A DNA stretch of 64,000 nucleotides from assembly GCA_002197995.1 (NCBI GenBank), contig NGZR01000006.1:248001-312000 (forward strand). Reading direction: 5' to 3'. This document shows, in pieces, positions 24,421-35,142 of this stretch. The notes below the pieces were generated by a model. It worked only from the letters and a program-made list of their open reading frames with translations. It made no database searches and was not told the DNA's origin. Source of the DNA: Gaeumannomyces sp. JS-464. Lineage: Eukaryota > Ascomycota > Sordariomycetes > Magnaporthales > Magnaporthaceae. The position numbers and the translations under genes were made by a program. Position 1 is the first letter of the stretch. Each line of letters begins with the position of its first letter.

Positions 24421-27400
24421 ATGGGAAACCAAACGCGGCCCGGCGAGCGGCCGCCTCTCAAGGATCGCTCAAGCAACGCAATCCCGCCCAGCATGCCCGC
24501 TAGCCGCGGCTCGGAAAATGTTGATCCTTCACGGAGTCGCTATCGCCATGTCAAGGCACCCGCGAGAGCTGCTGCTGCTGCTCCCCCTAACCCGCGTTTG
24601 TCGGTTATATCCAAAGACTCTCGCTCCACGGCAGACTCGAAGCGGACCTCGCAGGTCTCGGCCGCGTCCAACGCGTCAACCACCTCGAGTGGCTTCCGCA
24701 AGCCCAAAACACATGTCGGGCCCTGGCAGCTCGGAAAGACGCTCGGCAAGGGTTCTTCGGCCCGCGTGAGACTCGCTCGTCACCACCTCACCCAGCAATA
24801 TGTTGCTGTCAAGATTGTCGCCAAGAGCATGTGCCAGATCACCCAGGCAGGCAGCCTGGCCAAGCTGGACGAGATCGACAGCGCCATGCCAGAAGACATA
24901 AACGGCATGCGTCGGATGCCTCTCTCTATCGAGCGCGAAGTGGCCATCTTGAAGCTGATTGACCACCCCAATATTGTCAAGCTATACGACATTTGGGAAA
25001 ATAGGAATGAAATGTTTGTCAGCTCCTCCACAACTGGCAGCTTCTTATGGGAAAGCTCTTCTGTCTAGATGTCTGCCGGCCCAACATGCTAACCTGCTCA
25101 ACTTAGCTATTTGATCCTGGAATATGTCGAGAAAGGCGACCTATTCACGTACATAGCGCACCACGGGCCGCTGTCTGAAGAACAGGCCATGTTTATCTTC
25201 CGACAGGTCATGAGCGCCGTCCAGTATTGTCACTCGTTCGGCATCTGCCATCGGGATCTCAAGCCCGAGAACATCTTGCTTAAGGAGGACGGCACCATCA
25301 AGATTGCCGATTTTGGCATGGCTGCTCTTCACCAAGGGCCTGGAGTGCCTTTGTGGACATCTTGCGGGAGCCCTCACTACGCCGCCCCCGAGCTGTTGTG
25401 TGCGAAAGCGTACCGCGGCGAGAAGTCAGACATCTGGAGCATGGGAGTCATCTTGTTTGTCATGATGGCCGCGCGCCTTCCCTTCGACGACGACGACGTC
25501 CGTGTCATGCTTTCCAAAGCGAAGAAGGGGATCTACGAAATGCCAAACTGGTTCAGCCCCGGGGTAAAGGACCTCATTCACCGCATACTTCAAGTTAACC
25601 CCTCGGTCCGGATTTCCATGGCTGAGATGTGGGAACATCCCTTCACCTGGAAGTACGGCTATCTTGACGAGCTCAGCAACTGCGAGGACAACCCAGACCC
25701 CAGGTTGAGCCAGAACGTCAAGCCTCTGGACCTCTGCAGCATCGACCCGCAGATTCTTCGGCCGCTGCAATCCGTGTGGCACACCTTTTCCGAAGATGAA
25801 CTGATAAAGATGCTCATCAGCGAAGGGTGTGTGATTTTCCTCCGCATCGTTTGGCTGCTTTGAAGCACGAGCTGACTGTTGGGGCACTGCAGTAAAAACG
25901 ACCAGAAGCTATTCTACTGGCTTCTGCACAACTACAGGGAGAGGCAGCTCGAGGACTACAAACCCAGCTTGACGCACTCCGAGAGCGACTACCACCACCT
26001 CCGTCCTCCCCAGTGGTCCACACGGGTTTCGACGCGCCAGTTCCTCACTAACAAGGCCAATGGGGCTGGTCGGAGCATCTCCAAGTTCACCGTCATCTCC
26101 AACATCCCCGATAACGACACGACTGGGCCAGATCTTGGAACCGTCCGAAGCTACGACCCATACAGGGCTTCGATCAAGTCGCACCCAAAGGCGACCCACG
26201 CCAAGATTGTGATACATCGCGACGCCACAGGATCCGTTCAGAGATCCGTGTCGCTTGGCTCGACAGCCTTGCGGAGGGCCCGTAGTGCGAGCTCTAGCGG
26301 GAGCTACCTCCGTCCTCGCAAATCCGAGCTTGGAAGCCGACGCCTGACGACCGGGACCACCGTGAGCTCTGCCCCCAGTAGCAGGCAGATGCAGCCGCGT
26401 ACGCGTGCAGCTCCACGTTACAAGAGAGCTATGGACTTCTCGGGCGTCAGGAACAGCCGTCGGCGGAGCGTGCTGTCGCATGACATCAAGGCACCGGCGA
26501 GCATCGCTGGGGATGAATCGACCTATGACCGTGATATCACCTCGCCATCGAGCCACTGCAGGCCTTCTCGGAGAGCTGTGCTACTAGCGCCTCGGTGAAG
26601 ATAGAGGTCAGCCCGGCTAATGAACAGGACGGAACCGTCTTCCTGATAGAGGAGCTCAGGCACTTCAGTAGCAGCATCGCCAAAGACTGTGACGAGGCCT
26701 TCAACAGCTCTCTGCTTTCAGAAACACCGTTCGATGGGAGGTCGAGAGAGGGTTCTCCTTTCTCTCTGAGCCTTGGCCCACCTGCAACCCCGACCCCGAC
26801 AACACCTTCGGCTACCCCTCCAGTTCCTCGGGCATCTCTGCACCCTTGGGATTCCCGGCCGCTGCCTCCAACTCCTCCTTCATCCGGCCACAAAAACGCT
26901 CCTGCGGCGGCCTTCCGCGACAGGTTCACGCCAGCAGGTCCTCAGCGGACCGATCGTGCCTCTCATGCGGGACAGCCCCCGTTTTCGTCCTCTTATAGGT
27001 CAGGCCAGGCCAGTATCACGCCGAGTCCTGCGGAGCGACGGGTTGTTTCTGCGCCAATTCATGGGCCATACGGCGGAAGAGGGATGGGACACCTACCTGC
27101 AATCAACGAAAATGACGACCCAAACAAATCCCGTATCGTCTCTGCGCCTGCCAGGTCCGCCGCCCGTGTCTCTTCGCAGGATCGCGAAAACAGGGGGCTG
27201 AACTACCTCTCGAGAGCCGAGCAGACGATCCGTGTCGTCTATTCTCCATCTACTAAACTGGCTGCTTCGGCGGTGGAAACGGCGGCAGCAGTGCCACAGC
27301 CACTCAAAATTCGCAAAAAGTCCTCCGTCATACGTCCACAGGAGAGGCCACTCCCAGAGCCTGCCCCATCCGTCGCCGAGACGCGACGACAAGCGTCAGC

Positions 27401-28366
27401 AGCAGCTTCGGAACAGACTCGGCCTGAGTTAACCAAGACGGTATCCCAGGGTAGCGCGTCTACCTTTGCTATGAGGAAGAAAACTTCAACTTGGTTCAAG
27501 AGGCTGTCAAGAGATTCGAAAGAATCCAAGGAGGCCGAGGCCGACTGCGTGGCGACTGCCAAGAGCGACAGTATCCCACAGCGCATGGATTCTTGCGCGA
27601 CACAGTCAAATCAGACAGACTCGACGTCAACACGGGCCATGCCGCCTCCGCAGCCACAGGATGCTGCGTCGAAGAAGAGAAGCTTTTTGTTTTCATTCTG
27701 GAAGAGCAACAGAAGTCAGCCACGAATGTCGCTTGTTGGTTAGTAGCCCTGCTCGCGCAACCACCACCATCCCAATTTTCCCCTTGTTTCTGATTTTGTC
27801 ACCCCACGCGGCCCACAAACTGACATCTTGCAGGCTCTGGATACGAGGATGCCGTGAGTTCGGAACGACTGCCGTCAGGCCGGGAGTCGCGCAGGTCGAG
27901 CCGCCTGGACGTGCTCGATCCCGACGACCAGGAGCTGGGCGCGCGCAAGATCAAGCCCCAGCAGAGTTGGCTTGCACGTCTTTTCAAGGTCAAACCAGCG
28001 ACACGGACGATCTGCTTGACGATGCCCCGGCGGCGTGCGCGTCAAGATGTTGCTATCATGCTACGAGACTGGCGCAAGTTTGGCATCCGAGACGTCGAGA
28101 TTGATAAAGAGCGGAACATTGTCTTTGCTCGGATCGGCGCCAAGAACCATTTGCACCTCAAGGAAGTGTCTTTCGCTTGTGAGTTTATCACAGTGATTGA
28201 GCACGGCAAGCGAAATCACCTGAGCATCGTCCGTTTCACGCAAGAAGAGGAGCCCAGTAGCTTCCAGAAGGTGGTAGACACCATTCTCACCGTCTTTACC
28301 AGCCGTGGCCTTCTCGTGACGGACAAGAGAAAGGCCAAGATGATGATCAAGACGTTGAACTCGTGA
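24421..28366 (+). CDS. GIN4/HSL1/Nim1-family serine/threonine kinase with KA1-like tail
   Basis: This AMPK-related kinase family links septins and cell size to Wee1 control at the bud neck or septum. Exons are 24421-25013, 25107-25826, 25893-27738 and 27834-28366. Introns are 93, 66 and 95 nt, each with a CTAAC or CTGAC branch site. The product is about 1230 aa. The kinase domain starts at about residue 101 with the glycine loop GKGSSARV, ATP-binding Lys131, HRDLKPEN (Asp248) and DFG (266-268), then APELL. A long Ser/Pro/Arg-rich region follows. The last about 120 residues (RTICLTMP to the end) resemble the KA1 lipid-binding domain of Gin4/Kcc4/Hsl1. The frame breaks once between 26535 and 26598. 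One extra base, for example in the CC at 26545-26546, restores it. The start could be 24421 or an upstream spliced ATG. Confidence 0.88.
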
Positions 28367-29813
28367 CCTCCTGTGGCTATTTTGTCCTTTTCCCCGGACG
28401 GTGCTCTTCGATCCTCCTTCTAATACTTCTCCTCCCACTTCGATTTCCTATTTTCTCTCCTTATTCCTATGTTTCATTTGCTGTTTCAATTGTCTATACT
28501 TGGTCGCTGTTTTGGAGGGCTGCACAACGGCTGAGCCTGCACGATTGCCATTTGGCTTCTGTCGCACCTCGAGCGACCCAGCCGGCTCAGTTATTTTGTT
28601 GCTCCGGCGATGTTTGGTGTTGGCGCTGTTGGAGCAATGCGCCCGGACCTTTCGGCCTGAGCGGCAGCACGACGCCGGAAACAAAACAACGGAGAAGAGA
28701 AATACCGGATATTATGGTGTTTGAATAAAGAGCACAGGCTAGGTTGGGTTGGCCTGCTCTGTTGGATGGAATAGGCTGAGGATAAACAGGGGGAGTAAGG
28801 TGAAGACGGGGCAATAAGGAAAGAAAGCGTGGATATCTTTGGGGTTCTCATTTTCCTTCTTTTTGTTTCTCTCAGAAGTCTCTGGGCTTGTTTAGCTGCA
28901 CCGTTCAGCATGGAATGAGGATTAACACATCTGGGGGAAACGACGGAAGGGGACGGACGCGTGCCCAAAAGGGGGCTCTCGAATGGCAGGTTGACCTTTT
29001 TATTATAATTGCTAGTCGAGGTAGAAATAGCGGGAAGCTTGGATCCGCGTCTAGTTATGTCGCGGCTGGCTAGGGAGACAGTAAACGCGCCGTCAACTTG
29101 GCTGCATGGACTAATCAGTTTGTGTCACATTGGGTTGCTTTGTTGTTGCAATTTTTGTATTTTTTTTTCTTCTTTCTCATTTCTTGATTGCCCGTTGTGT
29201 GTGGTGATGTGGCGCAGTGGCCGATTCAGGGTTGAGCAAAATCCCGAGTGTCCATTCGGACGGCCGGGATCGACAAACGAGATACTCCGGGAGACGACGA
29301 GGAATCCGAGGTGGCAGGAAAGTCGCGGAGGGCCGGTACTGGGGTCAGGGCAAGGTACGACGTCAGAAGGCCAAATTTAACGTGCGGTCTGAGTACTTGA
29401 GCCACTTTCGAGAGGGATCGGTACCAAACAAGGGGCTGCTTCTTTTTGCTGGGCTTGGGTCCCGGCTAAGGATTTGGAAGCGCAATTTTTTTTTTTCTCT
29501 TGCAGTTCCGTCGACCCTCTCAACATCTTCCCATTTCCGCTTTCAAGCCCGGAGCCAATTGACGCATTGACTGTTGTTTTGTATATCAAGCGCCGTGCAA
29601 TTCCTTGACTCCTTTTTTCAACACGATTCGGAGCCTTTTGCGCCTCTTTTCACGTCTGCCAGCAGCACCAAACCCAATTGCCCTCGACAGCCACAAACAA
29701 GCATTGCCCGACCCCAACCAGCGTCTAACGGCTGGCCGTCAGCAACCGAGAAAAAGAAAAAACTGCTTAATAACACGCGCAGCCAGAAACCAACCTTACC
29801 TATTGTGCTAGCC
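28367..29813. other. Intergenic region upstream of fumarase
   Basis: It holds the kinase 3' end and the fumarase promoter. No gene is supported. The last 400 nt before the fumarase ATG (from about 29402) contain no ATG on the + strand, consistent with a normal 5' leader. Confidence 0.55.
28724..28729 (+). terminator. Candidate polyadenylation signal of the kinase gene
   Basis: AATAAA lies 358 nt after the kinase stop codon. It is a candidate only. Confidence 0.35.
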
Positions 29814-31661
29814 ATGTTCCGGCCAATGCAGACGGCGGCTTTTGCGCCGGCCAGAAGCCTCGCTTCACGTGGACCGGCCGCCTCTGCCTCGGGACTAAGG
29901 TCGCTGAGCTCCTACACGTGCGCCGGCCATCGCTGCTCGAGTCGGACGCTACATCATCGCGCAGCGTCGGCTCTGCCAGCACCCGGGCGGGCCTGAAATC
30001 CCACCCCTCATCCGTCTCCACCACCTCGCCCTCCTCTTACACCACCTCGCCCTACTACACCACCATCACACGGCTCTTCCACTCGACACCAGCGACCATG
30101 GCCGGCAACGACAGCAGCAGCAAGGCGACCAGGACCGAGACGGACGCTTTCGGCGCCGTCCAGGTCCCCGCCGACAAGTACTGGGGCGCCCAGACGGAGC
30201 GCTCGCTCGAGAACTTCCGCATCAACCAGCCCCAGGACCGCATGCCGCCCCCATCGTGAAGGCCCTCGGCATCCTCAAGGGCGCTGCAGCCACCGTTAAC
30301 ATGCGCTATGGCCTTGGTATGGATTAGTTTTTGTTTTGTTTCGTTTTGTTTTTCTGGATGTCTTGGCGTTGCCCCTCCATCCCCTCTCGCTGGCGGGGAG
30401 GACCCCTTGAGGCTCAGGGCTCACTAACTACGACCCTCCTCTCGGAGCAGACCCGACCATCGGCAAGGCGATCCAGCAGGCGGCGGCCGAGGTGGCCGAC
30501 CTCAAACTGCTCGACCACTTCCCGCTCGTCGTGTGGCAGACGGGCTCGGGCACGCAGAGCAACATGAACGCCAACGAGGTCATCTCGAACCGGGCCATCG
30601 AGATTCTGGGCGGCCAGATGGGCAGCAAGAAGCCCGTGCACCCCAACGACCACGTCAACCGCTCGGCCTCGTCCAACGACACCTTCCCGACCGTCATGCA
30701 CATCGCTGCCGTGCTCGAGATCGAGGGCGAGCTGCTCCCGTCCCTCCGCAGCCTGCGGGCGGCCCTCCAGAAGAAGTGGACGAGTTCGAGGCCAAGGGCA
30801 TCATCAAGATCGGCCGCACGCACCTGCAGGACGCCACTCCGCTGACGCTGGCGCAGGAGTTCTCTGGCTATGTGGCGCAGCTCGACTTTGGCATCAAGCG
30901 CGTCGAGGCGGCGCTTCCGGACCTGAGGCTGTTGGCGCAGGGCGGCACGGCCGTGGGCACGGGCATCAACACGTTCGAGGGCTTCGCCGAGGGCATCGCC
31001 GAGGAGGTCAGCCGGATGACGGGCACCGAGTTCAAGACGGGCCCAACAAGTTCGAGGCGCTCGCGGCGCACGACGCGCTCGTGCACGCGTCGGGGGCGCT
31101 CAACACGCTCGCGACGTCGCTGACCAAGATCGCGCAGGACGTGCGGTACCTGGGCAGCGGCCCGCGGTGCGGGCTGGGCGAGCTGATCCTGCCCGAGAAC
31201 GAGCCGGGCAGCAGCATCATGCCGGGCAAGGTGAACCCGACGCAGTGTGAGGCGCTCACCATGGTGTGCGCGCAGGTCATGGCAACCACGTGGCCTGCAC
31301 CATCGGCGGCATGAACGGGCAGTTCGAGCTCAACGTGTACAAGCCGCTCATCATCCGCAACGTGCTGCACAGCACGCGCCTGCTGGCCGACGGCATGCGC
31401 TCGTTCGAGAAGCACCTGGTGGCGGGCCTGCAGGCCAACGAGGAGAAGATTGCGAGCATCATGAAGGAGTCGCTCATGCTGGTGACGTGCCTCAACCCCA
31501 AGATCGGCTACGACATGGCCAGCAAGGTGGCCAAGAACGCGCACAAGAAGGGTCTGACGCTCAAGGAGAGCGCCATGGAGCTCGACGCGCTGACGTCGGA
31601 CGAGTTCGACACGCTCGTCAAGCCCGAGCTCATGGTCGGGCCCAGCCCCTACAAGGGCTGA
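29814..31661 (+). CDS. FUM1: Fumarate hydratase, class II (mitochondrial/cytosolic), with frame breaks
   Basis: Class II fumarase interconverts fumarate and malate in the TCA cycle. It shows the full family sequence, including [34 protein letters not shown] and the fumarate-lyase signature [11 protein letters not shown]. The sure intron is 30317-30450 (CTAAC branch). The coding frame breaks at four places where one base seems missing: the C run 30248-30252, AAGTGG at 30776, GGGCCC at about 31038-31044, and GG at 31281-31282. The mitochondrial presequence from ATG 29814 is also out of frame with the rest, explained either by one lost base or by a weak 47-nt intron. A second ATG at 30098, in a good context after a presequence-like RLFHSTPA motif, could start the cytosolic form. 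Fumarase is normally essential, so sequencing error is more likely than a pseudogene. Confidence 0.9.
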
Positions 31662-33322
31662 CTGGGGCGGGGTGTGCGTGAGTGAGTATGTTGTATATGA
31701 TTTTTCTTTCTCTTTGAGCGGGCTGGCGGGTCATTTTTGTGGCTTATGAAACTTCCATGTTTTCTGCTACCTACTGCGAAGCCAAAGAAGAGACATGGAT
31801 ACCTCATGTTGCACATAAACCTAGAAGGAAAAAAAAACAGCATAAATAAATAAAAACAACAAATTCATGACAATTACAATTGCCCATCAGTGCAACGAAA
31901 GCGGCAGCCATTGTGACTAAAATGGCTGGCGGCTGGTTGGCCTTGTTTTGATTCGTCAAGACAGAACAATGGCAGCCGGAGATGTCGAACGAAGCATTGC
32001 ACAAAATATCGGGAAATTTCGGCATGGAAAAGGTTGGCGGGTTCCCCGACGGGAAACGGCGCTGATACTTGCCCCCGGAAAGGAAAGCTTCTAGCAGCCT
32101 CGGTTGCGATTTCGGCAGTGCGGAGAGATCCAAAGGGGCAGCATTGAAGCTGGGGTATTTTTGTTCGCTTCTTCATGTTGCCTTGCCCGTTCTCGCGACC
32201 CTCTCTAGCTGCCGCAAAGAATGGAGACGGTGAGAGCAGGAGAAGTGGACTAAGACCGGGGATGGACTGGCGATATCGGCGCTCCTCTTTTTCGCTTTTT
32301 TTCGAGGCTAGCATTTGCGGCGGGAGGTCTTCCTCTGTTGTCTCTGTGTGGAATCCAATTGAATGCATGAGCTGTGCCAGCCGCCTGCTGGAATTCGATC
32401 AATTGCCATGAAAGCCAAGCAGCAAAGGGCTCAACGTTCCGTATCGCCGACACCCCGCCACTGCTAAGCTCCTGGGGATCGGCCCCCAATGACCTCACAG
32501 TGAGCGAGGTGGAGAGCTTGGCTGACAGCACGGTCCAGGGGAGCTCCCCCTTGTCCGCAACCTGAAGCACATGCAAATGAGGGCAGCTCCAGTCCCGCGG
32601 GCGCAGTACCTTTTGTGTGCCAAACCCCACACTTTCACAAGCCTCCGCCCGCGATGCAACTACCATGGAAAGCCGGTCATGCACAGTATGTACCTTGCCT
32701 GGGCCCAGCCCGTATCTGGGGTAGGCTGGCGATGCCAACCCCATCCCATCCGATGGGCCGAGCTCGGTCTGTGGGCTCCTCCTGGCGCTTTGCCGTAGCA
32801 TTTGCATCAGATTTGATCAGAGGTGCTGCCTGCCCTGCCTGCTAGGTGCTCGACTTGCCTGCATTCTTTGTCTCGCCCCCTTTTCTCCCCTCCTGTCTTC
32901 GTCATCGGACACCTGGTATCGTCGCCTCCCTCGTCCATTATTGGCTGGCCCAACGGGAGTCAAAGCCGCCGCACCCTTGCTTGCTGTGACCCTCGGCTCG
33001 GCTTAAGCTTGGTCCTATCTCGGGACAACCTGCTCTCCATCCCTCCACGCGTGTCACCGGCCGGTAAGCTTTTCTGATCTATTCCACCTGCCCGTCGTCT
33101 CTTCCGCTTCTCCTCTTCCCCGTTTCCCCTCTCTTCTTTCTCGTACACATTATACCCATTCCCGCTCTGACCACCATCCATCAAATATCCAGCCAGTCCA
33201 TTGTGATATCCATCATATCACCAGGGACACGCAGAACGCTTGGCTCGCGATAGCTGTCTACACTTGAGGAGGACAGCAAAGAGACATACGAAAGAAATAA
33301 CACACACACAAGGCGGACCACA
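31662..33322. other. Fumarase-malate synthase intergenic region
   Basis: It holds the fumarase 3' end and the malate synthase promoter and leader. The final 500 nt (32820-33322) are pyrimidine-rich and lack ATG on the + strand, as expected for a 5' leader. No other gene is supported. Confidence 0.55.
31845..31850 (+). terminator. Candidate polyadenylation signal of fumarase
   Basis: AATAAA occurs within an AAATAAATAAA stretch about 190 nt after the fumarase stop. It is a candidate only. Confidence 0.4.
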
Positions 33323-35132
33323 ATGGCATCCACCGATGCCATCCTCGAGGGCGTGAACGTGCTGGGCACGGTGCGTGAGGAGCACCGCAAGATCCTGACG
33401 CCGCCCGCCCTCGCCTTCCTGGCCCTGCTGCACCGCTCCTTCAACGAGCGCCGCAAGGCCCTGCTGGAGCGCCGGAAGCTGCGCCAGGCCGAGATCGACA
33501 AGGGCGTGCTCCCGGACTTCCTGCCCGAGACCAGGCATGTGCGCGAGGACCACGCCTGGAGGGGCGCCCCGCCCGCCCCCGGCCTGGTCGACCGCCGCGT
33601 CGAGATCACGGGCCCGACCGACCGCAAGATGGTCGTCAACGCCCTGAACTCCAACGTCTGGACTTATATGGCCGATTTTGAAGGTAAGTAGCATGTACGT
33701 GATTAGGGAGAGGAAGAGAGCGAGAAGCGGGCAGGGAAGGAAAGAAAAGGAATGGAATATTCTGACGGCAGCGCGCCCCGATAGACTCGAGTGCCCCCAC
33801 CTGGGACAACATGATCAATGGGCAGGTGAACCTGTACGACGCGGTGCGGCGGCAGGTCGACTTCAAGCAGGGAAGCAAGGAGTACAAGCTGCGGACGGAC
33901 CGGACGCTGCCCACGCTCATCGTGCGGCCGCGTGGCTGGCACCTCGAGGAGAAGCACGTGACGGTCGACGGCGAGCCCATCAGCGGCTCGCTCTTCGACT
34001 TTGGCCTCTACTTCTTCCACAACGCGAAGGAGTCGGTGCGCCGCGGCTTCGGCCCTTACTTCTACCTGCCCAAGATGGAGTCGCACCTCGAGGCGCGCCT
34101 GTGGAACGACGCCTTCAACCTGGGGCAGGACTACATCGGCATGGCCCGCGGCACCATCCGCGGCACGGTCCTGATCGAGACCATCCTGGCCGCGTTTGAG
34201 ATGGACGAGATCATCTACGAGCTGCGCGAGCACAGCTCGGGCCTCAACTGCGGCCGCTGGGACTACATCTTCAGCACCATCAAGAAGTTCCGCAACCACC
34301 CGGACTTTGTCCTCCCCGACCGCGCCGCCGTCACCATGACGGTGCCCTTCATGGACGCCTACGTGCGCCTGCTGATCAAGACGTGCCACAAGCGCGGCGT
34401 CCACGCCATGGGCGGCATGGCGGCCCAGATCCCCATCAAGGACGACAAGGCGGCCAACGACAGGGCCATGGAGGGCGTGCGGGCGGACAAGCTGCGCGAG
34501 GTCCGGGCCGGCCACGACGGCACCTGGGTGGCGCACCCGGCGCTGGCGTCGATCGCGTCCGACATCTTCAACAAGCACATGCCGACGCCGAACCAGCTGT
34601 TCGTGCGGCGCGAGGAGGACACGCCCGTCGGGCCGCGCGACCTGCTCAACATGAACGTGCCGGGCAAGATCACCGAGGACGGGATCCGCAAGAACCTGTA
34701 CATCGGGCTGGGGTACATGGAGGCGTGGATCCGCGGCGTGGGCTGCGTGCCCATCAACTACCTGATGGAGGACGCGGCCACGGCCGAGGTGTCGCGGTCG
34801 CAGCTGTGGCAGTGGGTGCGGCACGGCGTCAGCACGGCCGAGGGCCGCAAGGTGGACAAGGCGTACGCGCTCCGGCTGCTGCACGAGGAGGCCGACAAGA
34901 TGGCAAAGTCGCTGCCCAAGGGCAACAAGATGCAGCTCGCGGCCAAGTACTTTGCCACACAGGTCACCGGGGAGGACTATGCCGACTTCTTGACCTCGTA
35001 AGTTCTCTGACAGCCGCAGCACTTATTCTCTAGTATCTTTCTGCTAACCAACCCGCGTTGCCCTCCGAGGTCAGGCTCCTTTACAATGAGATCACAACTG
35101 TGGGCAGCGCTGCTCCGGCGTCCAAGTTGTAA
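33323..35132 (+). CDS. acuE: Malate synthase, glyoxylate cycle, peroxisomal
   Basis: Malate synthase condenses glyoxylate and acetyl-CoA to malate for growth on acetate and fatty acids. Exons are 33323-33683, 33785-34997 and 35075-35132, giving 543 aa, the usual length of the fungal A-type enzyme. Introns are 101 and 77 nt, with CTGAC and CTAAC branch sites. The family signature [16 protein letters not shown] is complete, as are the [18 protein letters not shown] and [17 protein letters not shown] blocks. The short last exon encodes only about 18 residues, ending in Ser-Lys-Leu, a type 1 peroxisomal targeting signal. If the second intron is retained, translation stops at a TAA inside the donor site and the protein loses this signal. 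The frame is intact, unlike that of the neighbouring fumarase gene. Confidence 0.96.
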
Positions 35133-35136
35133 AATA

Positions 35137-35142
35137 AATAAA
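35137..35142 (+). terminator. Candidate polyadenylation signal of malate synthase
   Basis: AATAAA lies within an AAATAAATAAA stretch directly after the TAA stop. It is unusually close to the coding end, so a downstream signal may be used instead. Confidence 0.3.

Noticed and set aside
29814..31661. Programmed ribosomal frameshifting in fumarase
   Set aside because: Four or five separate shifts in one housekeeping enzyme, with similar breaks in two other genes, all fitting a missing base, point to sequence error.
33703..35022. 439-codon open frame on the minus strand opposite malate synthase
   Set aside because: It is antisense to a well-conserved gene. Strong G/C third-position bias opens the opposite frame. 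Its Val/Leu/His/Arg-rich sequence matches no family.
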